A stretch of DNA of 64,000 bases from Phytomonospora sp040655735 (GTDB lineage: Bacteria; Actinomycetota; Actinomycetes; Mycobacteriales; Micromonosporaceae), in contig NZ_JBFAKK010000005.1 of the NCBI RefSeq assembly GCF_040655735.1, forward strand, positions 434,001 through 498,000, read 5' to 3'. Positions within the stretch are counted from its first letter, which is position 1, and each line of letters opens with the position of its first letter. Below, one piece after another: positions 1-6,584 of the stretch. The position numbers and the translations under genes were made by a program. The notes beneath the pieces are model-generated. The model was not told the DNA's origin. It saw nothing but the letters and a program-made list of their open reading frames with translations, and searched no databases.

Positions 1-916
1 CGGCCTCGACGGTCTTGCCGTCGGGGGTCATCAGCACCGAGGTCATCAGGCCCAGGGAGCCGAAGCCCTGCGCGACGGTGTCGGACTGGACGTCGCCGTC
101 GTAGTTCTTGCAGGCCCAGACGTAGCCGCCCTCCCACTTCATGGCCGCGGCGACCATGTCGTCGATGAGGCGGTGCTCGTAGGTGAGCCCGGCGGCCTTG
201 AACTGGTCTGCGTACTCGGCGTCGAAGATCTCCTGGAAGACATCCTTGAACATGCCGTCGTAGGCCTTGAGGATGGTGTTCTTCGTCGACATGTACACCG
301 GGAAGTTGCGCTGCAGGCCGTAGGCGAAGGAAGCGCGCGCGAAGTCCTCGATCGACTTGCGGTAGTTGTACATCGCCATGGCCACGCCGCCGCCCTCGGG
401 GTACTCGGCGACCTGGAACTCGATCGGCTCGGAGCCGTCGGCGGGCTTGAACGTCACGGTGAGCGTGCCGGGACGGTCCACCTTGAAGTCGGTGGCCTTG
501 TACTGGTCGCCGTGCGCGTGACGGCCGATGACGATCGGCTTGGTCCAGCCGGGGACCAGGCGCGGGACGTTGCCCATGATGATGGGCTCGCGGAAGACGA
601 CGCCGCCGAGGATGTTGCGGATCGTCCCGTTCGGGGAGCGCCACATCTTCTTGAGGCCGAACTCCTCGACGCGGTCCTCGTCGGGGGTGATGGTGGCGCA
701 CTTGACGCCGACGCCGTGGCGCTTGATGGCCTCCGCGGCGTCGATCGTCACCTGGTCGTCGGTGGCGTCACGGTGCTCGATGCCCAGGTCGTAGTAGTCC
801 AGCTCCACATCCAGGTAGGGCAGGATGAGTTCGTCTTTGATCTTCTTCCAGATGATCCGGGTCATCTCGTCGCCGTCGATCTCGACGACGGGGTTGGCTA
901 CCTTGATTTTCGCCAT
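1..916 (-). CDS. icd: NADP-dependent isocitrate dehydrogenase, C-terminus off the window edge
   Basis: Oxidative decarboxylation of isocitrate to 2-oxoglutarate in the TCA cycle, cytosolic. The visible 305 residues begin MAKIKVANPVVEIDGDEMTR and include EIDGDEMTRIIW, the substrate-loop motif SPNGTIRNILGG, and the metal-site stretch around KNYDGDVQSDTVAQGFGS. This is the homodimeric, eukaryote-like IDH class, usually about 405 aa, so roughly 100 C-terminal residues lie outside the window. The ATG at 916 follows a purine-rich stretch (gagaggagcacc). Family assignment is secure from several invariant motifs; truncation is only by the window edge. Confidence 0.96.
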   Translation of the reverse strand, partial: MAKIKVANPVVEIDGDEMTRIIWKKIKDELILPYLDVELDYYDLGIEHRDATDDQVTIDAAEAIKRHGVGVKCATITPDEDRVEEFGLKKMWRSPNGTIRNILGGVVFREPIIMGNVPRLVPGWTKPIVIGRHAHGDQYKATDFKVDRPGTLTVTFKPADGSEPIEFQVAEYPEGGGVAMAMYNYRKSIEDFARASFAYGLQRNFPVYMSTKNTILKAYDGMFKDVFQEIFDAEYADQFKAAGLTYEHRLIDDMVAAAMKWEGGYVWACKNYDGDVQSDTVAQGFGSLGLMTSVLMTPDGKTVEA

Positions 917-1022
917 GCGACCTGGTGCTCCTCTCGGATCTGCCGTGTAACAGTACGAGCGTACGGCACGCGACGGGGGTGGCTGCAATGACGGTGGGCA
1001 CCGACCCGACGTGACTCCGGCC

Positions 1023-1727
1023 TCACTTTATGTTGTCGAAGTAGGCCGTCCGGCCCTCTCCCTTGGCGTTGATCGCCTGGACGGTCATGCAGGTGATCGA
1101 CGAGTGGTAGACGTCGACCCGGAAGGTCCCCGCCCCCACCCGCGCCAGCTCCGCCCCACCGCACTTGCGCAGCACATACCCCGTGATGGCCAGCCCGCCG
1201 TTGTTCGACGGCCGCTCCCACTTCGCGGTGTACTTGCCCGGCGAGGCCCACCACGCGCCGAAGGCCTCGGGACGGCTGGGCGTCGAGGTCGACTCCGCGG
1301 GCGGCTTCGTCGTCGACTTCGGCTCGGGTGCCGGATCACCGGAGTCGCCGCCGGAATCCCCACCCGAGTCGTTCCCGGAGTCGTCGTCGGCCGCCTCCCC
1401 GGCCTGACCGGGCTTCGGCGACGAGGACTTCGACGGCTTCGCCGACGGCGATGTCGACGAAACCTCCGGCGGAGGCGACGCGGAGGTCTCCGACGGAAGC
1501 AGCGGCGCCTCCACCACCGGCGGCGGCGGATAGTCGGCCGCCGCGGCCTGCCCCGGCGTCGTCGCCCGCGTCATCGAGATGACGATCGCCGACACGAGGA
1601 CCACCGCCACGAGACCGATCACGGCCAAGACCGCCCCCGGACTGCGCGTCCGCGAGGCCACCCGGCCCGCCATGAGCCGCACCCGCTGCGGCATGTCCGG
1701 CCGGTCGCGATTCCAGCGTCCGTCCAC
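1023..1727 (-). CDS. Membrane-anchored FN3-like protein, T7SS-linked array member 1
   Basis: 234 aa from a GTG at 1727 preceded by GGAG. The short cytosolic N-terminus (VDGRWNRDRPDMPQR) is followed by one membrane segment at about residues 30-52, then a Pro/Ser/Asp-rich linker of about 90 residues including GGDSGGDSGD. The C-terminal ~80 residues look like a fibronectin type III fold (W..P..NGGL.ITGYV and VQAINAKGEG) with two cysteines that could form a disulfide. Last gene of a leftward series starting with the esx pair at 5966. The N-terminus matches the next paralogue in G-x-W and RPDMPQR. Function unknown; I infer an extracytoplasmic adhesion or binding role. The FN3 call rests on pattern, not on a profile search. 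Confidence 0.8.
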   Translation of the reverse strand: MDGRWNRDRPDMPQRVRLMAGRVASRTRSPGAVLAVIGLVAVVLVSAIVISMTRATTPGQAAAADYPPPPVVEAPLLPSETSASPPPEVSSTSPSAKPSKSSSPKPGQAGEAADDDSGNDSGGDSGGDSGDPAPEPKSTTKPPAESTSTPSRPEAFGAWWASPGKYTAKWERPSNNGGLAITGYVLRKCGGAELARVGAGTFRVDVYHSSITCMTVQAINAKGEGRTAYFDNIK

Positions 1728-1761
1728 GAAGAGCTCCGATCTCACCGGTCGTGACCGGGCG

Positions 1762-2415
1762 TCAGGGGTTGTTGGGCACCCAGGTCGTCGACTTCTCGCC
1801 CTCGCCGGCGGCGTTGACCGCCTGGACGGTGACACAGTCGAGGAACGGGTAGTTGAACTCGATGGCGTAGGTGGCGTCGTTGAGGTCCAGCAGCACCGTG
1901 CCATCGCACTTCTTCAGGATGTAACCGCTGATCCGCAGGCCCCCGTCGGATACGGGCCACTCCCAGTTCGCCGCGTACTTGCCCGCACCGGTCCGCCACG
2001 CGTCGAAACTCGTCGGGCCGGTCGAGACCGTCCCCTTCGGCTTCTTCTCCGTCGGCGCCGGCTCCGCCTCGTCCTCCTCGCCGCCCTGCCCGTCGTCGGC
2101 CGGCGGCGCCTCGGTCTTCTTCTCCTTCGACTTGCTCGGCGAAGGACCCGGGCTGCTCGGCGCGGCCGTCGAAGGGGCCTGTGAGGGCAGCACGGCCGTC
2201 TCCGACGACTCACCCGCCGCGCCGGACGCCGGCTGCTGCTCACCGCCCCCGGAACTGACGGCCGAGACCGTGATCGCGACCGTCAGGATCAACGCCACCG
2301 CGCCGCCGGTCAGGCCCACCACCCGCGTGCTCCGGCCCCGCTCGCCGACCAGGCCCGCCAGGCGGTTGAGCCGCTGCGGCATGTCCGGCCGCCTGCCGTT
2401 CCAGCTTCCATCCAT
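1762..2415 (-). CDS. Membrane-anchored FN3-like protein, T7SS-linked array member 2
   Basis: 217 aa, ATG start after a GA-rich Shine-Dalgarno region. It begins MDGSWNGRRPDMPQR, has one transmembrane segment at about residues 33-55, an acidic/Pro/Ser linker, and an ~80-residue C-terminal domain (WEWPVSDGGLRISGYILKKC and DCVTVQAVNAAGEG) clearly paralogous to the FN3-like domain of the 1023-1727 gene. Only 34 bases separate the two genes, so cotranscription is likely. Topology is probably N-in/C-out. No enzymatic motif is visible; the two conserved cysteines again suggest an exported, oxidised domain. Function unknown. Confidence 0.82.
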   Translation of the reverse strand: MDGSWNGRRPDMPQRLNRLAGLVGERGRSTRVVGLTGGAVALILTVAITVSAVSSGGGEQQPASGAAGESSETAVLPSQAPSTAAPSSPGPSPSKSKEKKTEAPPADDGQGGEEDEAEPAPTEKKPKGTVSTGPTSFDAWRTGAGKYAANWEWPVSDGGLRISGYILKKCDGTVLLDLNDATYAIEFNYPFLDCVTVQAVNAAGEGEKSTTWVPNNP

Positions 2416-2467
2416 GTCCCGATCTCCGATCTCTCGCGTCGACGACGGCCGGCTGCCGCCGCGGTCG

Positions 2468-3289
2468 TCAGCTGAAGGCGAACCGCTGCGAAGAGGAGCC
2501 CGAGGAGCAGGACGCCCCGCCGACCTGGGCGCCCTCGGTGCCGCGATACCAGGGAAAGTCCATGCACGTGCCGTTGGCGGCCGACTTGATCAGGTACCGG
2601 CCGCTCCCGGCGGGCACGAGCTTGAAGGTCTGCAGGGAACCGCCGTTGCAGTCCTGCGCGGCGTACAGCTCACCGGGGGAGTCGGCGCCGATGCACGCGG
2701 ACCAGTCCTCGGCGGCGAAGTAGAGGGTGAAGCGCACCAGGTCCTCGCCGGCCTTCACCACCGTCAGCGACGGCTTGGCCTGCGAGCACGAGTCCTGGAC
2801 GAGGACGGTGCGGCCCTCGTTGCCGATCTCCGGCCCGATTCCCAGACACAGGCCGGTGTGGGCCGGCTTGATGTCATAGGTCCCGCCGGCGGGGAACTTC
2901 GGGCTCGACACGGTCGTGTCGCCCGGTTTCCCGTCGTCTCCCGACCCGCTCCCGCCGGTCGACTTCGTCGGCTTCGGTGAGGGCTTCTCGGCCGGCTTCT
3001 TCGACGGAGACTTCGACGGCGAAGGACTTTCCGCGCTCGGTGACGGCGATACCGTCTCCGGCACCGGGAACGGCACGTCCAGTGCCGCCCCGCCGCCCGC
3101 AGGCACGGCTGAATCCTCGCCTGAGGCAAGTAACGTCGAGCTCGCCACCGCCACGATCAGCACCGCGACCACGACCCCGACGCCCACGCCGACCGTCCGG
3201 CCGCTTGCGGTCCGTTGACGTGTACCGCGAAGGGCCGCGCGGATCCGTTCGGGCATCTGCGGTTCGCCGCCGCGCCACCGTCCGTCCAC
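2468..3289 (-). CDS. Membrane-anchored ricin-type beta-trefoil protein, array member 3
   Basis: 273 aa from a GTG at 3289 with GGGAG upstream. N-terminus VDGRWRGGEPQMPERIR carries the array signature (G-x-W, P-x-MP-x-R). A transmembrane segment lies at about 33-55, then a linker with Lys/Ser/Pro repeats. The C-terminal ~135 residues look like a ricin-type (RICIN) domain: repeated C-L-G/C pairs (GLCLGIG...DSC, SACIGADS...QDC, GTCMDF...ASC) and subdomain-ending aromatic motifs (LQTFKL, SQRFAF). Ricin-type trefoils usually bind sugars; that is inference here. Membrane anchoring rather than secretion of the lectin domain is the notable feature. Confidence 0.83.
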   Translation of the reverse strand: MDGRWRGGEPQMPERIRAALRGTRQRTASGRTVGVGVGVVVAVLIVAVASSTLLASGEDSAVPAGGGAALDVPFPVPETVSPSPSAESPSPSKSPSKKPAEKPSPKPTKSTGGSGSGDDGKPGDTTVSSPKFPAGGTYDIKPAHTGLCLGIGPEIGNEGRTVLVQDSCSQAKPSLTVVKAGEDLVRFTLYFAAEDWSACIGADSPGELYAAQDCNGGSLQTFKLVPAGSGRYLIKSAANGTCMDFPWYRGTEGAQVGGASCSSGSSSQRFAFS

Positions 3290-3371
3290 TGTGTGCTCCC
3301 GAGTCGTCGTGCGGCGGTGTCACGGACCGCCGCAGAGGTGGGGGATCGCGCCCGCCCGCGGTGCGGGCGGG

Positions 3372-4082
3372 TCAGAGCTTCTCGAAGCGGAACTGCTGGG
3401 AGGCCGCCGAAGGGCTGCACTCGGCCGCCGCGAAGAGGGTCTTGGCCGCGGCCAGTCCCTCCCAGGCGTCCATGCACAGACCGCTCGGCGACTTGATCCG
3501 GTAGACGTCGTCGGCGACCGGTTCCAGGACGAAGTCGTGGAGGAGCTTCTCCTCGCAGGGCTTGGGGCCGTAGAGGAAGCCGGGCTCGTCGCCGTCGAGG
3601 GTCAGGCAGGCGATCCAGTCGTCCTCGGGGTAGTGCAGCTTGACCCGGTAGACGCCCTTCTCTGGCAGTTGCTCAAGAGTCATCTTCGGTTTGGTGCCGG
3701 TGCACGCCATCTGCATCAGCGCGTGGCGGTCCTGGCCGGCCTGCTCGTCGACGCCCCAGCAGTAGCCGGAGTGCAGGACCTGGACCCGGTAGGAGCCCTC
3801 GGCGGGGAAGGTCGTGGGCGGCGGCTCCTGCTCGGCCGACGAGCCGTCCGGGGCCGGCCCGCTCGCCGCGCCGGAAGAGTCCTGGGGGCCGGGCCGCGCG
3901 CCCTCGTCGCCGGAACCGGAGTTGGCCACCGCGATGACTATGGTGACGATGAGGACGAGCACCACGACCGCCGCGGCGATCGCCACCGTGCGAGCGCTCC
4001 CCGCGCCGGAGCGCGTCTTCGTCAGCATGCGGTTGACGTGGGCCGGGGCGTCCTCGCCGCCCGGCTTCCACTGTCCTGTCAT
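3372..4082 (-). CDS. Membrane-anchored ricin-type protein, array member 4
   Basis: 236 aa. N-terminus MTGQWKPGGEDAPAHVNRM keeps the G-x-W element. A hydrophobic segment spans about residues 34-53, followed by a Gly/Pro/Ser linker and a C-terminal trefoil-like domain (GYCWGVDEQ...MACTG, IACLTLDG...KPCEE, GLCMDAWEG...AECSP, ending SQQFRF). It aligns domain for domain with the genes at 2468 and 4240. The gap to the next downstream member is 82 bases, within an apparent leftward operon. Ligand unknown. Good family confidence, no functional confidence. Confidence 0.82.
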   Translation of the reverse strand: MTGQWKPGGEDAPAHVNRMLTKTRSGAGSARTVAIAAAVVVLVLIVTIVIAVANSGSGDEGARPGPQDSSGAASGPAPDGSSAEQEPPPTTFPAEGSYRVQVLHSGYCWGVDEQAGQDRHALMQMACTGTKPKMTLEQLPEKGVYRVKLHYPEDDWIACLTLDGDEPGFLYGPKPCEEKLLHDFVLEPVADDVYRIKSPSGLCMDAWEGLAAAKTLFAAAECSPSAASQQFRFEKL

Positions 4083-4108
4083 CTGGCCACCACCACGAGG
4101 TCTCGTCG

Positions 4109-4240
4109 CTATCCGGAAATGAACTGGAAGTGCTGGGAGGGCACGGCGAGCCTGAGCCGGAACCGTCCCTTGTCGACCTTCTCCGGCAGCAGGTTCGCCT
4201 TCCCGGCGCAGGCCCCCTGCACCAGCCGTGTGGTCCCCAT
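4109..4240 (-). pseudogene. Relic of a further ricin-type array member (internally deleted)
   Basis: A 43-codon frame starting at an ATG that overlaps the stop of the 4240-4938 gene (TGATG) reads LVQGACAGK, EKVDKGRFRLRLA and ends VPSQHFQFISG. The first part matches the middle of the paralogues' first trefoil repeat (compare LVQQPCEAA and EIEDGRF); the end matches their C-terminal SQxFxF motif. About 80 residues expected between them, plus the whole N-terminus and membrane anchor, are missing. I read this as the remains of a deleted sixth copy. It could still be translated by coupling, but a functional domain is unlikely. Confidence 0.55.
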
Positions 4241-4938
4241 CAGGCCGCGATGATCTCGAAGAGCTGGGAGCCCTGGCCTTTGGCGCACTTGGTCGTCTCC
4301 AGGGCGGCGCCGCGCTCGGCGCTGCGTTCCTTGACGCCCATGCACAGGTCGCCGACAGGTACGCGGATCTGGTAGAGGCCGCCCGCCTGCGGCTTGAGCT
4401 GGAAGACGAGTCGCTCGTCGGTGTCGCAGTCGTAGCCGGAGAAGTTCGCGCCGGCCTCGGTGCCGGGCGTCTCGACGCCGAGGCACATCTCCCAGCCGTC
4501 GGCGAACTTCCAGGTCATGGTGAAGCGGCCGTCCTCGATCTCGACCAGTTCGAGGTCGGGCCAGGCCGCCTCGCAGGGCTGCTGCACGAGGATGGAGCGC
4601 TGCTCGTGGCCGCGCTCGGGGCCGGTGCCGAGGCACATGCCGCTGTGCTCCACCTGGATCTGGTAGACGCCGTCGACCGGATAGGTGGGCTCCTTCACGG
4701 CCTTGTCGTCGGTGGACGGCGCCGACGAGGCGGGAGCCGACGGCGGAGGCCCGGCGTCGGTGCTCTCCGCCGAGAACATGTCGGTGGCGTAGGCGACGAC
4801 CCCGGCGGCGAGCACCGCGGTCAGCGCCGCGGCGATCACGATGGTGAGCCGTCGTGCGCCGTTTCCCTTGCGTACGTGGGCTTTTGGTTCACTTCGCCGG
4901 GTCGCGTCGCCGCGCCTGGTGTCCCAGTCGCCGCTCAT
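4240..4938 (-). CDS. Membrane-anchored ricin-type protein, array member 5
   Basis: 232 aa, N-terminus MSGDWDTRRGDATRR (G-x-W again), transmembrane segment at about residues 30-50, short Ser/Pro linker, then an ~140-residue trefoil-like domain with three Cys-pair repeats (GMCLGTGPE...QPCEA, EMCLGVET...YDCDT, DLCMGVKER...TKCAK) and terminal SQLFEI. It is the array member nearest the esx genes, 40 bases downstream of the small membrane protein at 4979. Probably cotranscribed with the esx pair. The array as a whole looks like gene duplication followed by divergence. Confidence 0.82.
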   Translation of the reverse strand: MSGDWDTRRGDATRRSEPKAHVRKGNGARRLTIVIAAALTAVLAAGVVAYATDMFSAESTDAGPPPSAPASSAPSTDDKAVKEPTYPVDGVYQIQVEHSGMCLGTGPERGHEQRSILVQQPCEAAWPDLELVEIEDGRFTMTWKFADGWEMCLGVETPGTEAGANFSGYDCDTDERLVFQLKPQAGGLYQIRVPVGDLCMGVKERSAERGAALETTKCAKGQGSQLFEIIAA

Positions 4939-4978
4939 CGCCGGGCCCCCGGCCGAGGGAGCCGGAACCGTCGCGCTG

Positions 4979-5320
4979 TCATGTGCTTTCCACCACCGCT
5001 GGCTGCTGTCTCTGCTGTTCTTCTTGGGTTATCTGCTGTTGCCGTTTGAAGGCACCGGTCACCGCGACGGCGGCCACGATGACCGCCACGAGGATGATCC
5101 CGGCGAGGGCGGCGGGCCACAGGGCCTGCCGCTGCCGCCAACTCCGCGAGGATCCGTACAGCACGGCCGCGCGCAGTTGCCTGCGCCGCAGGGCCGCGGC
5201 CTGGAGGATGTAGCGCTCCGAGTTGCCGGTGCGCCGCATGGTGAGCGACACGTCCCCGTGTTCGAGCCGCCCGTCCTGAGGGACGGGCGGCTCGGGTGGC
5301 GAGGAGGTCGGCAGGGTCAT
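4979..5320 (-). CDS. Small tail-anchored membrane protein in esx operon
   Basis: 113 aa. Its ATG (5320-5318) overlaps the stop of the upstream esx gene in an ATGA arrangement, which fixes the start and implies translational coupling. N-terminal ~60 residues are hydrophilic with a basic central stretch (SERYILQAAALRRRQLRAAVL); one membrane segment (LWPAALAGIILVAVIVAAVAV) lies at about 70-92, followed by a Gln-rich tail (KRQQQITQEEQQRQQ). No family is recognised with certainty. Position between the esx pair and the lectin array suggests a T7SS accessory role. Confidence 0.8.
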   Translation of the reverse strand: MTLPTSSPPEPPVPQDGRLEHGDVSLTMRRTGNSERYILQAAALRRRQLRAAVLYGSSRSWRQRQALWPAALAGIILVAVIVAAVAVTGAFKRQQQITQEEQQRQQPAVVEST

Positions 5321-5616
5321 GCCGAGAAGGTGCGTACCAGGTTGGCGCCGAGGGTGCTGATCTCGTTTCCGGCGTCGTCGGTCGCGGCCTTCATGCGGTT
5401 GAGGGCGTCCTGCATCATGGTGAACTCGGTGCCGTACTTGTCCATCAGCGCCTTGTGGTCCACCTGGCCGGCGCCGTCCCACGCCCCGATCACGGTCGCG
5501 ACGTTCGTCTTGATCTGCTCGACGATGCCGGTGAACTTGCCGTGGTGGGTCGCCTGGTCGGTCGCCAGCGAGGCGATCTTGGTCGCGTCGCCACCGATCT
5601 CGAACATTCCGGGCAT
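5317..5616 (-). CDS. WXG100 (Esx) family protein
   Basis: 99 aa, ATG at 5616 with GAGAGG upstream. Helix-turn-helix hairpin protein of ESAT-6/CFP-10 type: hydrophilic helices flank W46-D-G48 in VIGAWDGAGQ, and the length is typical for the family. WXG100 proteins form dimers exported by the EccC ATPase. It lies 14 bases downstream of a second Esx-like gene and overlaps the next gene by 4 bases. The partner is presumably the 5631-5966 product; eccC and eccD are in the same locus. Confidence 0.92.
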   Translation of the reverse strand: MPGMFEIGGDATKIASLATDQATHHGKFTGIVEQIKTNVATVIGAWDGAGQVDHKALMDKYGTEFTMMQDALNRMKAATDDAGNEISTLGANLVRTFSA

Positions 5617-5630
5617 GATCGCAACCTCTC

Positions 5631-5966
5631 TCAGGCGTTGATGTTGACGGGGATGGACTTGCCGACGGCGGCGAGGCCGGTCTCGATGTTGGTGTCGGTC
5701 TGCACGGTGAAGTTGTTCCCCTCACCGAGCGCGACTGCCTTGAGACCGAGCTTGCGGCGCAGTTCGGAGTACCCGAGGATGAACTGGTTCACCGCGCCGG
5801 TGAACTGGACCTGCGCGTTGCCCCACAGGGAGTCCTTGACCTTCTCCATGTCCGCGAGGAAGGTCTGCACCTGCGTGTGGATGTTCTCGGTCTCGATGCT
5901 CTGGGCGTTGCTCGATTCGCTGAAGGCTGTCGCCTTGGTCAGACCGAGCATCTGGTCGCCTGGCAT
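5631..5966 (-). CDS. WXG100-like Esx protein with altered motif
   Basis: 111 aa, ATG at 5966 preceded by AGGAGG. First gene of the leftward operon. Helical throughout, with the turn sequence SLWGNAQ at about 47-53: W48 is followed by G49-N50, so the strict W-x-G is shifted to W-G-N. The C-terminal ~30 residues (GEGNNFTVQTDTNIETGL) extend beyond the helical hairpin, where secretion signals of partner subunits commonly sit. Likely forms a heterodimer with the downstream WXG100 protein. An upstream region of 269 bases (5967-6235) separates it from the divergent 110-aa gene and should hold both promoters. Confidence 0.85.
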   Translation of the reverse strand: MPGDQMLGLTKATAFSESSNAQSIETENIHTQVQTFLADMEKVKDSLWGNAQVQFTGAVNQFILGYSELRRKLGLKAVALGEGNNFTVQTDTNIETGLAAVGKSIPVNINA

Positions 5967-6235
5967 GGCGTCCTCCTGGGTCGAGATGTCTAGGGCCGTG
6001 GTCGGTCCATCGTAGGGGCTGACAAGGACACATGGGAGTGTCCAATGTGAACAAGTTTTGTCCTCCGGACGCGCATCGGGACGAAGTCGATCATCGTGAT
6101 GGGCGCGCTCCCACGGATTCGGATTCCGTTAACCGTGAGGAAACCCGCCGGACGCTGCGCGACCTTCCTGCCGTGGGGTCATGAGCGATAAAGCCCGGTG
6201 TCCTTCCGGGACTGTCCACTCTGGATGGAGGGGTC

Positions 6236-6568
6236 ATGACGATCGTCGGAGTGAATCCGAATCAGGCCGCGGTTGCCGGGGGGCAGGCGTCCGGCGTGGC
6301 CGAGGGCTTCAAGGGATTGGCCGAGGGCTTCCGGGGCGCCGTCGGCGGGGCCGAGGCGGCGGCGGGCAAGGATCCCGGGGTCGCCGGCTGGCAGTCCGAC
6401 TTCGGCAGCAAGTGGGTCGACGCGCTCACCGAGGTCGAGAAGCACGGTGTCGCCGTCGGGAACAACGAGAAGTCGGGCGCCGGCCAGGGGAGCACCACCG
6501 ACACCGGCATCGGCCGGGACTTCGGGGGCATCGATGTGCCCTGGCGTCCCCTCATCATCAACCGCTGA
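6236..6568 (+). CDS. Small T7SS-linked protein, possible substrate or partner
   Basis: 110 aa, ATG at 6236 after GGATGGAGGGG. Ala/Gly-rich helical N-terminal half with W52 in GVAGWQSDFGSKW, then a Gly/Thr-rich probably flexible tail ending VPWRPLIINR. The size and the W-x(5)-G spacing loosely recall EspC/WXG-like export partners, but I cannot assign a family. It is 16 bases upstream of the 800-aa gene and reads away from the esx operon, so the pair probably forms a rightward transcription unit within the T7SS locus. Confidence 0.8.
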   Translation: MTIVGVNPNQAAVAGGQASGVAEGFKGLAEGFRGAVGGAEAAAGKDPGVAGWQSDFGSKWVDALTEVEKHGVAVGNNEKSGAGQGSTTDTGIGRDFGGIDVPWRPLIINR

Positions 6569-6584
6569 GAGCGAGGGAGCCGAC

